A stretch of DNA of 64,000 nt, taken from JBAXTE01 sp964653595 (GTDB lineage: Bacteria; Bacteroidota; Bacteroidia; Bacteroidales; WCHB1-69). Where the stretch lies: NCBI GenBank assembly GCA_964653595.1, contig CAZZHH010000009.1, positions 1-64,000 on the forward strand, read 5' to 3'. Made by a program: the position numbers and the translations under genes. Below the pieces are notes generated by a model. It saw nothing but the letters and a program-made list of their open reading frames with translations, searched no databases and was not told the DNA's origin. Of this stretch, positions 26,000-34,641 are shown one piece after another; within the stretch, counting starts at the first letter, position 1; every line of letters starts with the position of its first letter.

Positions 26000-28495
26000 C
26001 TAATAAACCACAATCTTCTGCACATCCAACCACTGCCCCGCAATAAAAAGTCGGACGAAATAAACCCCAGAACGGATGTCAGTTTTTTTCAAAATAAAGG
26101 TATTTGAAGTCAAATCATCCTTCTTTAGAACAACATTTCCCATCATATCGAAGATTTGGATAGAAGTTTGGGCAAAGTTCACATCTGGAATTACGATGGT
26201 AGTATAATCATTAAACGGATTTGGAGAGATGGTCATCTTTTGATTGAAAGTATTGCTAGCAATTCCTGTTTGAGGTTCGCAAGTTACAATCGATTTCCAG
26301 CCGGTTCCCGTCACCCCTTCGTCCGCACGGAACTGGAATGTCAGCGCACCTGAAGGATTAGAGGCAACTATGGTTCCTGGAGAGGTGATGCCGCAATAAG
26401 TTCCAATCAACGGAGCGTTTGTACTAGTTCCATTATAAATTTTCAAATAATCATAAACACAACCGCTAGATTCTTCGAGGTCGAATTCATCGAACTGCAC
26501 CTTAACCTTAAAATTTGTAGGAGCAGTAAGGGTAGTTGTGAAACTTGTATTATTTGAATAATTAGACGAAACTCCTCCTTTGTCGATAAACACGGCACTA
26601 CAAGTTGCATTAGGATTCTCCCCTATCATGATCTGCTGTCCCACCATTAACTTTTTGGTGATATAGGTTGAAACTGCACCATCATTAATATGAAATCTAA
26701 ACTCAATCAACGCACTAACTGGCGCATTAGAAGACACATTAATAGAAAACACAGCCGAAATGGTTTGATTTACATTCACTGATCCAACAGAAACACTAGG
26801 ATTGTTAACAGTGACAAACGATGCATTCTGTCCAATAACAGAACATGTTAGCGTAGCGTTGGCGGAATTTATTTGACCTAAATTTTTGATTTGCAAATTT
26901 AAATCTCCACTCTCAGCAGGTTCCAAAAAACCGTTTCCGTTGAAGTCGTTCGAATAATTCAGATATTGTATTAAGAATGTTGGGGCAGGCATCCCAGCTC
27001 CTATTTTGTAGGTCATTACATTACCAATGTTACTGATATCCCAAACCCTCAATCCACTAGGATTATCGTTGTAATAAGTGGAATTGGGAGTAGTATTGAC
27101 TCCAAACTCAGCATTCATACCCAGATGAAAACAAGCATCCGTATGATCTTCCATGTTATTGTTGGCATGCTCTAGATAAGTCTCATGGTGCAAAGTCTGG
27201 TTGTCACCCCCTCGATCGATATGCCAGATAGTCAGCCCCTGATCGGGAATCGAAGTACTTCGTCCTTCCTGCATCCTATTTTTGAACAGAAAAAACTCGT
27301 TGGTGTCGTTTGGATTCACATATTTATAAACCGTCAGAGAATTGGCAGTATCGGAGATTACACCATTGAAATAGGTTATATCCACAACACTTCCCCAACC
27401 AGCATTCGTTATAAAATGTGGATTCGGCGGAACCGGATTGTACGTATCCCCATAATAACACATCAAATCGAAGCTTCCGATTCCATCGGGGCCATTATCC
27501 GAAGTATATTTGTAGGTATCTGGCCACTGGCCAATCATATGTCCGTTTTCATGTGCCACCACGGCAATTCCGAGCGGGTCGCTAGCGGGAGAACAGTTGT
27601 AGGCACCTGAATGGACTCCGTTTGCATTAAATCCACTGTAATAACCTTGATGAAACCACATCCCTTCTGCCCAATTTGGGGGATTGCCCGTATACATCAA
27701 ATTAATAGCTGTGATGGATCCATCGGGATTTGTTGTCAAGGTTGAGAAATCAAAACCCAAGCCAGCAATCCAGTTGAGCGCTAGTCCCAATATTTGCTGC
27801 GCCCCTTGGGCAAATTGCATTTGGTCGTATTCGGCAAAGGTAAGCGGAGCCCTGAAATAGCCATACACAACGTTTTGGTAATCGACCAATCCACCGGAAT
27901 AATCAAAATAGAGCTTGCGAAGCGAACCGTTGTTGCCATAATTCGAATAGGTTAGGTTGTTGCAAAAGTTTTCAAACTCACTCATGGGCAACGTCCCCGG
28001 TTCATCCGAAAAATCCACCACTACACACAACCCTCTGATAGACCCGACTAGCGGATGAGGGGGCGTTTTTGTTATTGATTGTTGGGCTTTATCTGCACCG
28101 GACAACTTGCGTTTTTTGGCAATAATTGTAGCACGTGCTTTCTCTTTGATATCAGTATGTTTGGATAAAAACAATCCTCCTTTTACTGGGGAATCCACCA
28201 TTGCAACGCCATGATAAACCACTCCGGTGGACACCAACTCGGTGCTGTCCGCATTGAGAATGGCATAGCATATCCACTTTGTCTGTTTATCACGAATCAG
28301 CGTGTACCCATCCACACTTTCGGCACGCATATAGAATTCGGTGCCAAATAATTTCACATCCACCACCGTTCCATCGGGTTGCTTGAACTGTTTGATATTT
28401 CCGTTGTATGGTGCTGCAAAGAGTTCTGTTGCAGACATCAGACATAATAAGACCAGCGTATAAAAACACATTCCAATAAAATTGTTTTTTTTCAT
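26000..28495 (-). CDS. Secreted M6-family metalloprotease with CUB domain and T9SS sorting signal
   Basis: An 831-residue secreted protease. A signal peptide (about 1-28) is followed by a pro-region, then an M6 (immune inhibitor A-like) catalytic domain with the zinc motif VAHENGHMIGQWPD (H-E-x2-H-x2-G-x3-D, near 309-322). A beta-sandwich CARDB-like region (about 505-615) follows, then a CUB-like domain with four Cys (about 630-740; CVYDYLKIYNG, TYCG), and finally a type IX secretion C-terminal domain (about 750-831) beginning ISPNPFNDYTTI and ending with a basic strand. It is probably exported by T9SS and degrades extracellular protein. It has its own promoter. Confidence 0.9.
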   Translation of the reverse strand: MKKNNFIGMCFYTLVLLCLMSATELFAAPYNGNIKQFKQPDGTVVDVKLFGTEFYMRAESVDGYTLIRDKQTKWICYAILNADSTELVSTGVVYHGVAMVDSPVKGGLFLSKHTDIKEKARATIIAKKRKLSGADKAQQSITKTPPHPLVGSIRGLCVVVDFSDEPGTLPMSEFENFCNNLTYSNYGNNGSLRKLYFDYSGGLVDYQNVVYGYFRAPLTFAEYDQMQFAQGAQQILGLALNWIAGLGFDFSTLTTNPDGSITAINLMYTGNPPNWAEGMWFHQGYYSGFNANGVHSGAYNCSPASDPLGIAVVAHENGHMIGQWPDTYKYTSDNGPDGIGSFDLMCYYGDTYNPVPPNPHFITNAGWGSVVDITYFNGVISDTANSLTVYKYVNPNDTNEFFLFKNRMQEGRSTSIPDQGLTIWHIDRGGDNQTLHHETYLEHANNNMEDHTDACFHLGMNAEFGVNTTPNSTYYNDNPSGLRVWDISNIGNVMTYKIGAGMPAPTFLIQYLNYSNDFNGNGFLEPAESGDLNLQIKNLGQINSANATLTCSVIGQNASFVTVNNPSVSVGSVNVNQTISAVFSINVSSNAPVSALIEFRFHINDGAVSTYITKKLMVGQQIMIGENPNATCSAVFIDKGGVSSNYSNNTSFTTTLTAPTNFKVKVQFDEFDLEESSGCVYDYLKIYNGTSTNAPLIGTYCGITSPGTIVASNPSGALTFQFRADEGVTGTGWKSIVTCEPQTGIASNTFNQKMTISPNPFNDYTTIVIPDVNFAQTSIQIFDMMGNVVLKKDDLTSNTFILKKTDIRSGVYFVRLFIAGQWLDVQKIVVY

Positions 28496-28511
28496 TCCCT
28501 TAATAATTCAA

Positions 28512-28588
28512 AATTGAAACACAAAGATAATGGAAAAAGGGAGAAAATGATCATGGATTCCTCATTTTTGTGGTTTTGTTAAATAAAG
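28512..28588. repeat. Left direct repeat flanking the rhuM-type gene
   Basis: 77 bp aligning by eye with 29619-29696 at about 79% identity. The best block, TTTTTGTGGTTTTGTTAAA with TAAAG after it, differs by one base and one indel. It contains the M6 protease promoter box. Confidence 0.55.
28522..28529 (-). promoter_or_regulatory. Bacteroidota -7 box for the M6 protease
   Basis: TATCTTTG on the minus strand, 26 bases before the protease ATG and inside the left 77-bp repeat of the rhuM unit. Confidence 0.55.
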
Positions 28589-28655
28589 GTGATTTCTAAA
28601 AAAAACAGAGGCAGTCAGTATATTAAATATATTAAAACCGACACCAATCAAAGCA

Positions 28656-29510
28656 TTACCTTTCTATCTGCGAATAGTTAAAATTTCTCATGATCACATC
28701 TGCATCAATCTCCATTTTTGAAAAAGCAAATAGTTTTTTACCCATATCTTTCAGGGATGCACCAATGTGATACACATGTTTTTCATCAATTATCAGAGAA
28801 CGGTCGTGGGCATTCTTGTAAACAGTCAATTCAATCGGCGAATACTGTTTGTTATGCTTTTCCAAATCAGTCTTGAGAGTTGAAGTAAAATTTGCCGTGT
28901 AAATTTTCACCGATACACCATCTTTTCGTTTAAGAAACAAATTAAGCACGGATTCGTCAACATAGTTATCAATAAGAATCAACGATTTGGTCGCCGACTT
29001 TACAAGTTCTGACACGAACACCCAAGCATCGAAAATCTGTCCATCGAAAAATATGCCTTCGCTGGGAGGTAAACTTGAATTAATGTGAAAATCAATTTTA
29101 TCAACTCTTTTTTTCAATGAGTAAATATTATCTTCCATTCTATTAATCCTATTGTTTAACGAATAACCTTTAAGCAGATAATCTTTTAAAACTTGATTTG
29201 CCCATATGCGAAATTGCGTGCCTTGCTTTGATTTCACTCGGTAACCAACAGAAATGATTACATCAAGATTATAAAATGCTACAGGTTTGTCCGAATTAGG
29301 AATATGCATTTTTTGCATATTGCTTTTTTCATCTAATTCACCTTCTTTAAAAACATTGCGAATATGTCGGGAAATAACAGATTGATCTCTTTGAAATAAT
29401 TTCACAATTTGTTCTTGGTTAAGCCAAACAGTTTCATCTTCAAGTCTCACCTCAATATGTTCGACAAGTTCGTCTGGGCAGTATAAAACTATTTCATTTT
29501 TCATTTTCAA
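28656..29510 (-). CDS. RhuM-type protein with PLD-like C-terminal domain
   Basis: A 284-residue accessory protein. The N-terminal half (about 1-125) matches the virulence RhuM family, with VWLNQEQIVKLFQRDQSVIS, FYNLDVIISVGYRVKS and GTQFRIWANQVLKDYLLKGY. The C-terminal half (about 150-284) looks like a phospholipase-D-like fold, with SLILIDNYVDESVL and HDRSLIID, an HKD-like motif in which Lys is Arg. Members occur in mobile and defence-related DNA, but the biological function is not established. The unit has its own TATATTTG promoter box and lies between two ~78-bp direct repeats, suggesting it arrived as a cassette. Confidence 0.82.
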   Translation of the reverse strand: MKMKNEIVLYCPDELVEHIEVRLEDETVWLNQEQIVKLFQRDQSVISRHIRNVFKEGELDEKSNMQKMHIPNSDKPVAFYNLDVIISVGYRVKSKQGTQFRIWANQVLKDYLLKGYSLNNRINRMEDNIYSLKKRVDKIDFHINSSLPPSEGIFFDGQIFDAWVFVSELVKSATKSLILIDNYVDESVLNLFLKRKDGVSVKIYTANFTSTLKTDLEKHNKQYSPIELTVYKNAHDRSLIIDEKHVYHIGASLKDMGKKLFAFSKMEIDADVIMRNFNYSQIER

Positions 29511-29535
29511 ATAATTAGTGAGGGTTAAATATTTG

Positions 29536-29543
29536 CAAATATA
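29536..29543 (-). promoter_or_regulatory. Bacteroidota -7 box for the rhuM-type gene
   Basis: TATATTTG on the minus strand, 25 bases before the ATG. Confidence 0.55.
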
Positions 29544-29618
29544 TAGATTTTTCTTTTTGATTAATCTGTTTTCAATGCTAAAAAAATCAAGTGGGCTTTT
29601 GAAAAAATTGGCTTCTTC

Positions 29619-29696
29619 AATTGAATCACAAAGTTAATAAAAAAAAAAAAAAAATGACAATAGATTATTCTTTTTTGTGGTTTCGTTAAAATAAAG
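29619..29696. repeat. Right direct repeat flanking the rhuM-type gene
   Basis: 78-bp partner of 28512-28588, including a 16-base A tract (29639-29654) where the left copy has an interrupted purine run. A minus-strand TAACTTTG here corresponds to the M6 promoter box in the left copy. Confidence 0.55.
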
Positions 29697-29719
29697 CAGA
29701 ATTGAAACCCATTTTTTAT

Positions 29720-29727
29720 TAACTTTG
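29720..29727 (+). promoter_or_regulatory. Bacteroidota -7 box for ftsE-lolD
   Basis: TAACTTTG, 18 bases before the ATG at 29746. It falls around the alternative upstream start at 29725, which is therefore disfavoured. Confidence 0.5.
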
Positions 29728-29745
29728 ACCTCTAAATTATACCAG

Positions 29746-30585
29746 ATGCAACCGATTATCGATCTTCAGAAAGTGGATATTTTCCAAAAAAAGGTGCTTG
29801 TTCTTTCGCAAGTAAACGTTCAGATTTTCAAAGGTGAGTTTGTTTACCTCACCGGGAAAACGGGTACCGGAAAATCGAGTCTACTCAAAATACTGTATGC
29901 CGACATCCCGCCTCAAGGGGCAAAAGCTGAAGTGGCCGGCATCGATTTACTCAAAATAAAAACCAAACGGATTCCTGTGTTAAGGAAGAAATTGGGCATC
30001 GTTTTCCAGGATTTCCAACTCCTCTCCGACCGCTCCGTATACGACAATCTGCTCTTTGTGATGAAAGCCACCGGTTGGACAAACAAGGTCGAAATCAACA
30101 CCCGTATTGACAAAGTTTTGCATGATGTTGGGTTAGGCACCAAAGGGTTTAAAATGCCACACCAACTCTCTGGTGGCGAGCAACAACGTGTTTGTATCGC
30201 CCGCGCATTCATCAACAACCCGGAAATCATCCTTGCCGATGAGCCTACTGGAAATTTAGATCCTGAAACCTCTGCTGAAATCATGGCATTGCTCCACGAC
30301 ATCACCGCCAAAGAGAACTGCACAGTACTAATGGCAACCCACGATTTTGGCATGATCGATAAATTCCCTGCCCGTACTTTACGTTGCAGCGACGGAAAAA
30401 TCACCGGTCCCGAATGCGACCTCTCAAAATTAAAAACATTAGAACCTTTAAGTGAAGTTGTAGCGAAAGAAGAAGATTTACCCATAATTTCTGATTCTGA
30501 AGAAACCGAAGAGGACATCGACGACAACGATTCCGAAGAAAACATACAAAAAGACGAGTCTGTACAAACCGTTGATAACGAATAA
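29746..30585 (+). CDS. ftsE: FtsE-like ABC transporter ATP-binding protein
   Basis: ATPase of the cell-division-associated FtsEX type. Walker A GKTGTGKSS (near 37-45), Q-loop VFQDFQLL, signature LSGGEQQR, Walker B IILADEPTGNLD and the switch His in ATHDF are all present. The nucleotide-binding domain ends near residue 220; an unusual acidic tail of about 55 residues rich in E and D follows. The FtsX permease is not adjacent; lolD is, 5 bases downstream. The ATG at 29746 is preferred over an in-frame GTG/TTG-type start upstream because of the promoter box position. Function as FtsE is inferred from the best motif match (short D-loop spacing). Confidence 0.82.
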   Translation: MQPIIDLQKVDIFQKKVLVLSQVNVQIFKGEFVYLTGKTGTGKSSLLKILYADIPPQGAKAEVAGIDLLKIKTKRIPVLRKKLGIVFQDFQLLSDRSVYDNLLFVMKATGWTNKVEINTRIDKVLHDVGLGTKGFKMPHQLSGGEQQRVCIARAFINNPEIILADEPTGNLDPETSAEIMALLHDITAKENCTVLMATHDFGMIDKFPARTLRCSDGKITGPECDLSKLKTLEPLSEVVAKEEDLPIISDSEETEEDIDDNDSEENIQKDESVQTVDNE

Positions 30586-30590
30586 CACTC

Positions 30591-31241
30591 ATGATTCAAC
30601 TAAAAAACATCACTAAATCTTACGGCAAACTAACCGTTTTAAACGATATCACCCTTGACATCCACGAACAAAAAGTAACGGTGATTGTCGGACCATCCGG
30701 TGCCGGGAAATCTACCCTTTTGCACATTATTGGCACATTAGATCGAGCCGATAGCGGAGATGTGTTTTTTTCCAACACCAACATTAACACCCTAAAAGAG
30801 AAAAGTTTATCTGAATTCAGAAACAAACACATTGGGTTTGTATTCCAATTCCACCACCTCCTGCCCGAATTCACCGCCATCGAAAATGTAGAGATGCCCG
30901 CACTGATTGCAGGAAAATCCAAGAAGGAAGCTCAAGCAAAGGCATTGGAATTACTCACTCTATTGGGAGTAGATCAACGTAAAGACCATAAACCGTCGGA
31001 ACTGTCGGGTGGCGAACAACAGAGGGTTGCTGTAGCCAGAGCGCTTATCAACGACCCCGACGTAGTGCTTGCCGATGAACCTTCTGGGAACCTAGACACT
31101 GACAACGCCCGCGATCTGCATCAGCTGTTTTTCTCGCTCCGCGACAAGCTGAACCAAACCTTTATCATCGTCACCCACAACCAAGAACTCGCCGATATGT
31201 CGGACTATAAAATCCTAATGAAAGACGGGAAAGTCAGTTAA
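30591..31241 (+). CDS. lolD: LolD-like ABC transporter ATP-binding protein
   Basis: ATPase of the lipoprotein-releasing or MacB-type ABC family, 216 residues. Walker A GPSGAGKST (34-42), the FVFQFHHLLPEFTAIENV Q-loop region characteristic of LolD, signature LSGGEQQR, Walker B VVLADEPSGNLD and the switch His in VTHNQ are all present. It is likely to power release of lipoproteins from the inner membrane with a LolC/E-type permease encoded elsewhere. It starts 5 bases after ftsE, so the two form an operon. It ends in a block of AACAGTTAACAGT-like repeats. Confidence 0.87.
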   Translation: MIQLKNITKSYGKLTVLNDITLDIHEQKVTVIVGPSGAGKSTLLHIIGTLDRADSGDVFFSNTNINTLKEKSLSEFRNKHIGFVFQFHHLLPEFTAIENVEMPALIAGKSKKEAQAKALELLTLLGVDQRKDHKPSELSGGEQQRVAVARALINDPDVVLADEPSGNLDTDNARDLHQLFFSLRDKLNQTFIIVTHNQELADMSDYKILMKDGKVS

Positions 31242-31281
31242 CAGTGATGCAGTGAAACAGTTAACAGTAAGCAGTGAACAA
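31237..31281. repeat. CAGTTAACAGTGATGCAGTG repeat block, left side
   Basis: Short reiterations of CAGTTAACAGT and GCAGTGAA overlapping the lolD stop codon. They are inverted relative to the larger block at 31702-31782 on the other side of the four-helix-bundle gene. Confidence 0.6.
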
Positions 31282-31322
31282 GAAAACAATCAACTGAATT
31301 ATTTATTTTCACAAATATATTT

Positions 31323-31676
31323 ATGATACCAAATAGTAAGGTTTATGAAAAAGCTTATGCTTTAGCTATTAAAATTATCATGTTGTATAAATTTCTAATT
31401 GAAGAAAAAAAAGAATGTATTCTTTCGAAACAGCTTATCAGAAGTGGAACATCGATTGGAGCAAATATATCGGAAGCAAATGGAGCCATTTCTGATAAAG
31501 ACTTTTCTGCAAAACTCAGTATCTCGTACAAAGAAGCTTTAGAAACAAAATATTGGCTAAACTTACTAAAAGACACTAACTATATTGAGTTAGAAAAATA
31601 TGACAAATTGTATAATGATACAGATGAAGTTTGCAAAATGCTTTATACTGCAATTAAAAATACTAGAAACTTTTGA
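31323..31676 (+). CDS. Four-helix-bundle protein (S23 / IVP family)
   Basis: A 117-residue all-helical protein of the S23/intervening-sequence-protein family (TIGR02436 type). Signature features are the S-K-Q-L-I-R-S-G-T-S-I-G-A-N-I-S-E-A-N-G run (about 39-58, the GTSIGANISEA motif) and SYKEALETKYWLNLL. The family was first seen encoded in intervening sequences of 23S rRNA; its role elsewhere is unknown. The gene is bracketed by short inverted AACTGTTAACTG-like repeat blocks, as is often seen with mobile or recently inserted genes. A longer, divergent paralog lies at 46971. Confidence 0.85.
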   Translation: MIPNSKVYEKAYALAIKIIMLYKFLIEEKKECILSKQLIRSGTSIGANISEANGAISDKDFSAKLSISYKEALETKYWLNLLKDTNYIELEKYDKLYNDTDEVCKMLYTAIKNTRNF

Positions 31677-31701
31677 CAATAAACTGTAACCTCAAACTTA
31701 C

Positions 31702-31782
31702 TACTGATCACTGACAACTGTTAACTGACAACTGTTAACTGATCACTGCAAACAGTTAACTGATCACTGATCACTGTTAACG
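31702..31782. repeat. Tandem CTGATCACTG / ACAACTGTTAACTG repeat block
   Basis: About 80 bases made almost wholly of ACTGTTAACTGA and CTGATCACTG units, each containing the palindromes GTTAAC or TGATCA. It lies between the four-helix-bundle gene and gtrA. Confidence 0.7.
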
Positions 31783-31784
31783 GA

Positions 31785-32285
31785 TTACTTCCTAAGTTGT
31801 CCGGTTTTGAAGGTGAAGAATCGTTGGACTATATAACTGTAAACCACCACGATCACAGTAGTTACGATTTTAGCCACAGTAGGCCACAAATCGAAATACT
31901 CTACAAAAAGTTTCAGAAAAATATAATTCAAAAAAATTGCTCCTGCCACACTCATCATATATCGAAACAACTGAACACGGCCCCTAATTTCAGATTCCGT
32001 AAAAGTGATATATCGCGCTAAAAGGAAACCTGTACAAAATGTAACTGGAAACACAATCAAGAAAGCACCTATATGAGGACTAACCGTAATTATCAAAAAA
32101 TGAAGATCATGTTTATCAATTACAAAATTATATACCATAAAATAGAGAAAGATATCTAAAACTGTATTAAAACCGCCAGTGGCAGCATACCGGAATGTCT
32201 CGACAGGAATACGCTTAAAGGGGATATGAAACCAATCTATCACTGCAATGATGAAATCCCGAAAATTAAATAAATGTTGCTTCAT
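31785..32285 (-). CDS. GtrA family membrane protein
   Basis: A 166-residue protein with four hydrophobic helices (about 32-50, 68-98, 110-128 and 135-155) and the GtrA patterns RYAATGGFNTVLD near the N-terminus and RYITF and QRFFTF at helix ends. GtrA-like proteins help move polyprenyl-linked sugars across the inner membrane for surface glycan modification. No glycosyltransferase partner is adjacent. It lies convergent with the four-helix-bundle gene. Confidence 0.85.
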   Translation of the reverse strand: MKQHLFNFRDFIIAVIDWFHIPFKRIPVETFRYAATGGFNTVLDIFLYFMVYNFVIDKHDLHFLIITVSPHIGAFLIVFPVTFCTGFLLARYITFTESEIRGRVQLFRYMMSVAGAIFLNYIFLKLFVEYFDLWPTVAKIVTTVIVVVYSYIVQRFFTFKTGQLRK

Positions 32286-32426
32286 CCTCTATCTAACAGC
32301 TAATAATAAATTTATGGTTTATTTTTTCGGCAAAGGTCTGCTTTTTTTAACAATTTTGCAAAAATGTGAGAAAAATAAATTCACTTTTGATGAAAAAAAT
32401 CAATAATTTTATCCCTCAAAAATGAC

Positions 32427-33515
32427 ATGTTTAATATGAAAACACCAACGATATCGCTATCCTTAAATAAAGTGGAAAATTACATCACTCATTTTACAGA
32501 GTGTATCGGTATTCCAAAAGAGAAAATTTTTTACCCTGTAAAAGTGAACACCCATCCGAAACTGATTGCCAAAATGGCTAAATGGGGTCTGAACTTTGAA
32601 ACAGGAGCCGTCTCCGAATGTGAGCAACTGATAAAATTGGGAATTAAACCACAGCAAATCAGATATGGCAATCCAATCAAGTCCCCCGAGTCGATAGCAC
32701 GTGCCTATGAACTTGGAATCAACTGTTTTGGAGCCGACACCATCGAAGAGCTGGATAAAATCGCACTGTTGGCGCCCAAATCATCTGTTTACATCCGAGT
32801 AGCCGTAAACAATACCGGAGCGGAATGGGCGTTGACGGAGAAGTTTGGCTGCCCTCCAAATCTTGTTCATGAATTATTTGAACATGGTCAAAAACAGGAA
32901 TTGAACATGTTTGGCATCAGCTTCCACGTTGGGTGGAACAACGAACAACTCGACACCTGGAAAAATGTGTTTGAAGAGATGCTATCCCTTGTCAACCAAT
33001 TAAAAGCATTGAACCACCCCATCACCTCCATCAACATCGGGGGCGGATTTCCAGCCCATTCGGGCAACCAGTTCGAGAAAATGGAGAAAATTACTGCGGT
33101 CATTAAACCCTATCTCGAACATTTTAAACAAAAACTAAACATGGAGGTGATTGCAGAACCGGGTTCTTATCTGTTGGCCAATGCCGGAACAATGTTTGTG
33201 AAAGTGATTGCCCGCGTAAAAAGAAACAACATTGACTGGCTGTATGTAGACAGTGGCATTTTCCAAGGATTTTCCTGGATCATGGGTGGTTTGAATTACC
33301 ATCTGGAAGCATTGGAAAATAAAACTACCGAATTGCAACCAATGGTTGTTTGCGGACCCACCTGCGACACACACGATGTTTATTCCCATTCGGTAATGCT
33401 TCCAAAAAGCATCCGTGTAGGCGATATCCTAACCATATCCCCCGCTGGTGCTTACATCTCATCATCCAAAAGTTATAATGGGTTTGACTTTCCGGAGGAA
33501 GAGGTGGTAGAATGA
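32427..33515 (+). CDS. PLP-dependent ornithine/lysine-type decarboxylase (fold type III)
   Basis: A 362-residue fold-type-III decarboxylase. The PLP lysine lies in FYPVKVNTHP (near 36-45, equivalent to YAVKAN), HVGW occupies the HVGSG position, GGGFP is the glycine-rich phosphate loop, EPGSY is the substrate-side motif and CGPTCDTHD carries the catalytic Cys near 315. The D in CDTHD is characteristic of ornithine/lysine decarboxylases rather than DAP decarboxylase, so polyamine synthesis from ornithine (or a related amino acid) is likely. It stands alone: no agmatinase or spermidine genes are nearby. Substrate is by motif only. Confidence 0.8.
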   Translation: MFNMKTPTISLSLNKVENYITHFTECIGIPKEKIFYPVKVNTHPKLIAKMAKWGLNFETGAVSECEQLIKLGIKPQQIRYGNPIKSPESIARAYELGINCFGADTIEELDKIALLAPKSSVYIRVAVNNTGAEWALTEKFGCPPNLVHELFEHGQKQELNMFGISFHVGWNNEQLDTWKNVFEEMLSLVNQLKALNHPITSINIGGGFPAHSGNQFEKMEKITAVIKPYLEHFKQKLNMEVIAEPGSYLLANAGTMFVKVIARVKRNNIDWLYVDSGIFQGFSWIMGGLNYHLEALENKTTELQPMVVCGPTCDTHDVYSHSVMLPKSIRVGDILTISPAGAYISSSKSYNGFDFPEEEVVE

Positions 33516-33684
33516 AATATTTTGAATCCCATTACAATCCTGTTATAACAGTTTGAAAATTGGACAAAGAAGGTAAACCATTAAGGAATTAAGGTAGATT
33601 AAGAAAGACAACTTAATGTCTCTTAATTCTTCATAGTTCCTTAATAGTTAAAAAAATCCCAACCAAAAAACCCCAAAATATTCG

Positions 33685-33692
33685 TAAGTTTG
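33685..33692 (+). promoter_or_regulatory. Bacteroidota -7 box for rarD
   Basis: TAAGTTTG, 27 bases before the rarD ATG, with no clear -33 element. Confidence 0.5.
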
Positions 33693-33719
33693 CACCCAAT
33701 ATAAACAACAAGGGATAAG

Positions 33720-34631
33720 ATGGCAAAGAAAATATATGATGATTACGCGGTGGGTGTTTTTTATGCCATTATCTGTTATCTGGCGTGGGGGATGTTTCCC
33801 CTTTTCTGGAAACAATTGGCGCACGTAGATCCTGTACAGGTTTTAGCACATCGTATCTTGTGGAGTTTTGTCTTTGTAGGACTGATCATTTTTCTGACCA
33901 AACGAAGCAACCATCTAATTGTACTGAAGCAAAGGCGCACTTGGTTGTTACTTTCGCTTACTGGCGTGTTGATTGGTGCCAACTGGGTAGTCTATATTTA
34001 CGCCGTAAACAATGGACACATTATAGAATCTAGTTTCGGATATTATATCAACCCTTTGATGAATGTAATTCTGGGAGTTATAGCCCTCAAAGAGCGACTA
34101 CCAAAGTTACAGATTGGTGCTTTGATTTTGGCGTTTATAGGAATCTTGGTAATCTCTATTCATCTGGGGCGCGTACCTATCATTTCTTTAGTATTGGCAA
34201 TTACATTTGCACTATACGGTCTGTTTCGTAAGATTGCCAAAATTGATTCGATGACAGCCCTATTGGTTGAAACCATCGTATTAACCCCATTCTCTTTAGG
34301 ATGGATTTTCTTCTCACAGGCAAATGGCACAGGTGCTTTCGGATCGAACATAAGCACAACATTATTGCTGATGCTTGGGGGTATAGTTACCGCAATTCCA
34401 CTGTTTTGGTTTGGCAAAGCTGCCGGGAAAATTCCCCTCTCCACCATCGGATTCATCCAATACCTATCTCCCACTGCTCAACTTTTACTCGGAATATGGG
34501 TGTATAAAGAGCAGTTTTCCTCCAGCCACTTTATCGGATTCGGATTCGTGTGGGCAGGATTGGCACTCTTCACCGTAAGCATCTATCAACGCATTTCCAT
34601 TTCAAACAAAAACAAATTACATCCATTATAA
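33720..34631 (+). CDS. rarD: EamA-family transporter RarD
   Basis: A 303-residue inner-membrane protein of about ten hydrophobic helices, in two EamA repeats. The RarD subgroup is recognised from YAIICYLAWGMFPLFWKQL at the start, the HRILWSF segment, GANWVVYIYAVNNGHIIE, SSFGYYINPL and the C-terminal GFIQYLSPTAQLLLG. It is a probable metabolite exporter; the substrate is unknown. It has its own promoter and is followed 10 bases later by the S37 peptidase gene, which may share the transcript. Confidence 0.9.
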   Translation: MAKKIYDDYAVGVFYAIICYLAWGMFPLFWKQLAHVDPVQVLAHRILWSFVFVGLIIFLTKRSNHLIVLKQRRTWLLLSLTGVLIGANWVVYIYAVNNGHIIESSFGYYINPLMNVILGVIALKERLPKLQIGALILAFIGILVISIHLGRVPIISLVLAITFALYGLFRKIAKIDSMTALLVETIVLTPFSLGWIFFSQANGTGAFGSNISTTLLLMLGGIVTAIPLFWFGKAAGKIPLSTIGFIQYLSPTAQLLLGIWVYKEQFSSSHFIGFGFVWAGLALFTVSIYQRISISNKNKLHPL

Positions 34632-34641
34632 TCTTTCAAAA

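Noticed and set aside
29913..30599. 228-residue minus-strand frame across ftsE
   Set aside because: It is antisense to intact Walker A, signature and Walker B motifs of ftsE.
31702..31782. CRISPR-like look of the short reiterated units
   Set aside because: Units are 10-14 bases, imperfect and directly abutting with no spacers; no cas genes are in the window.
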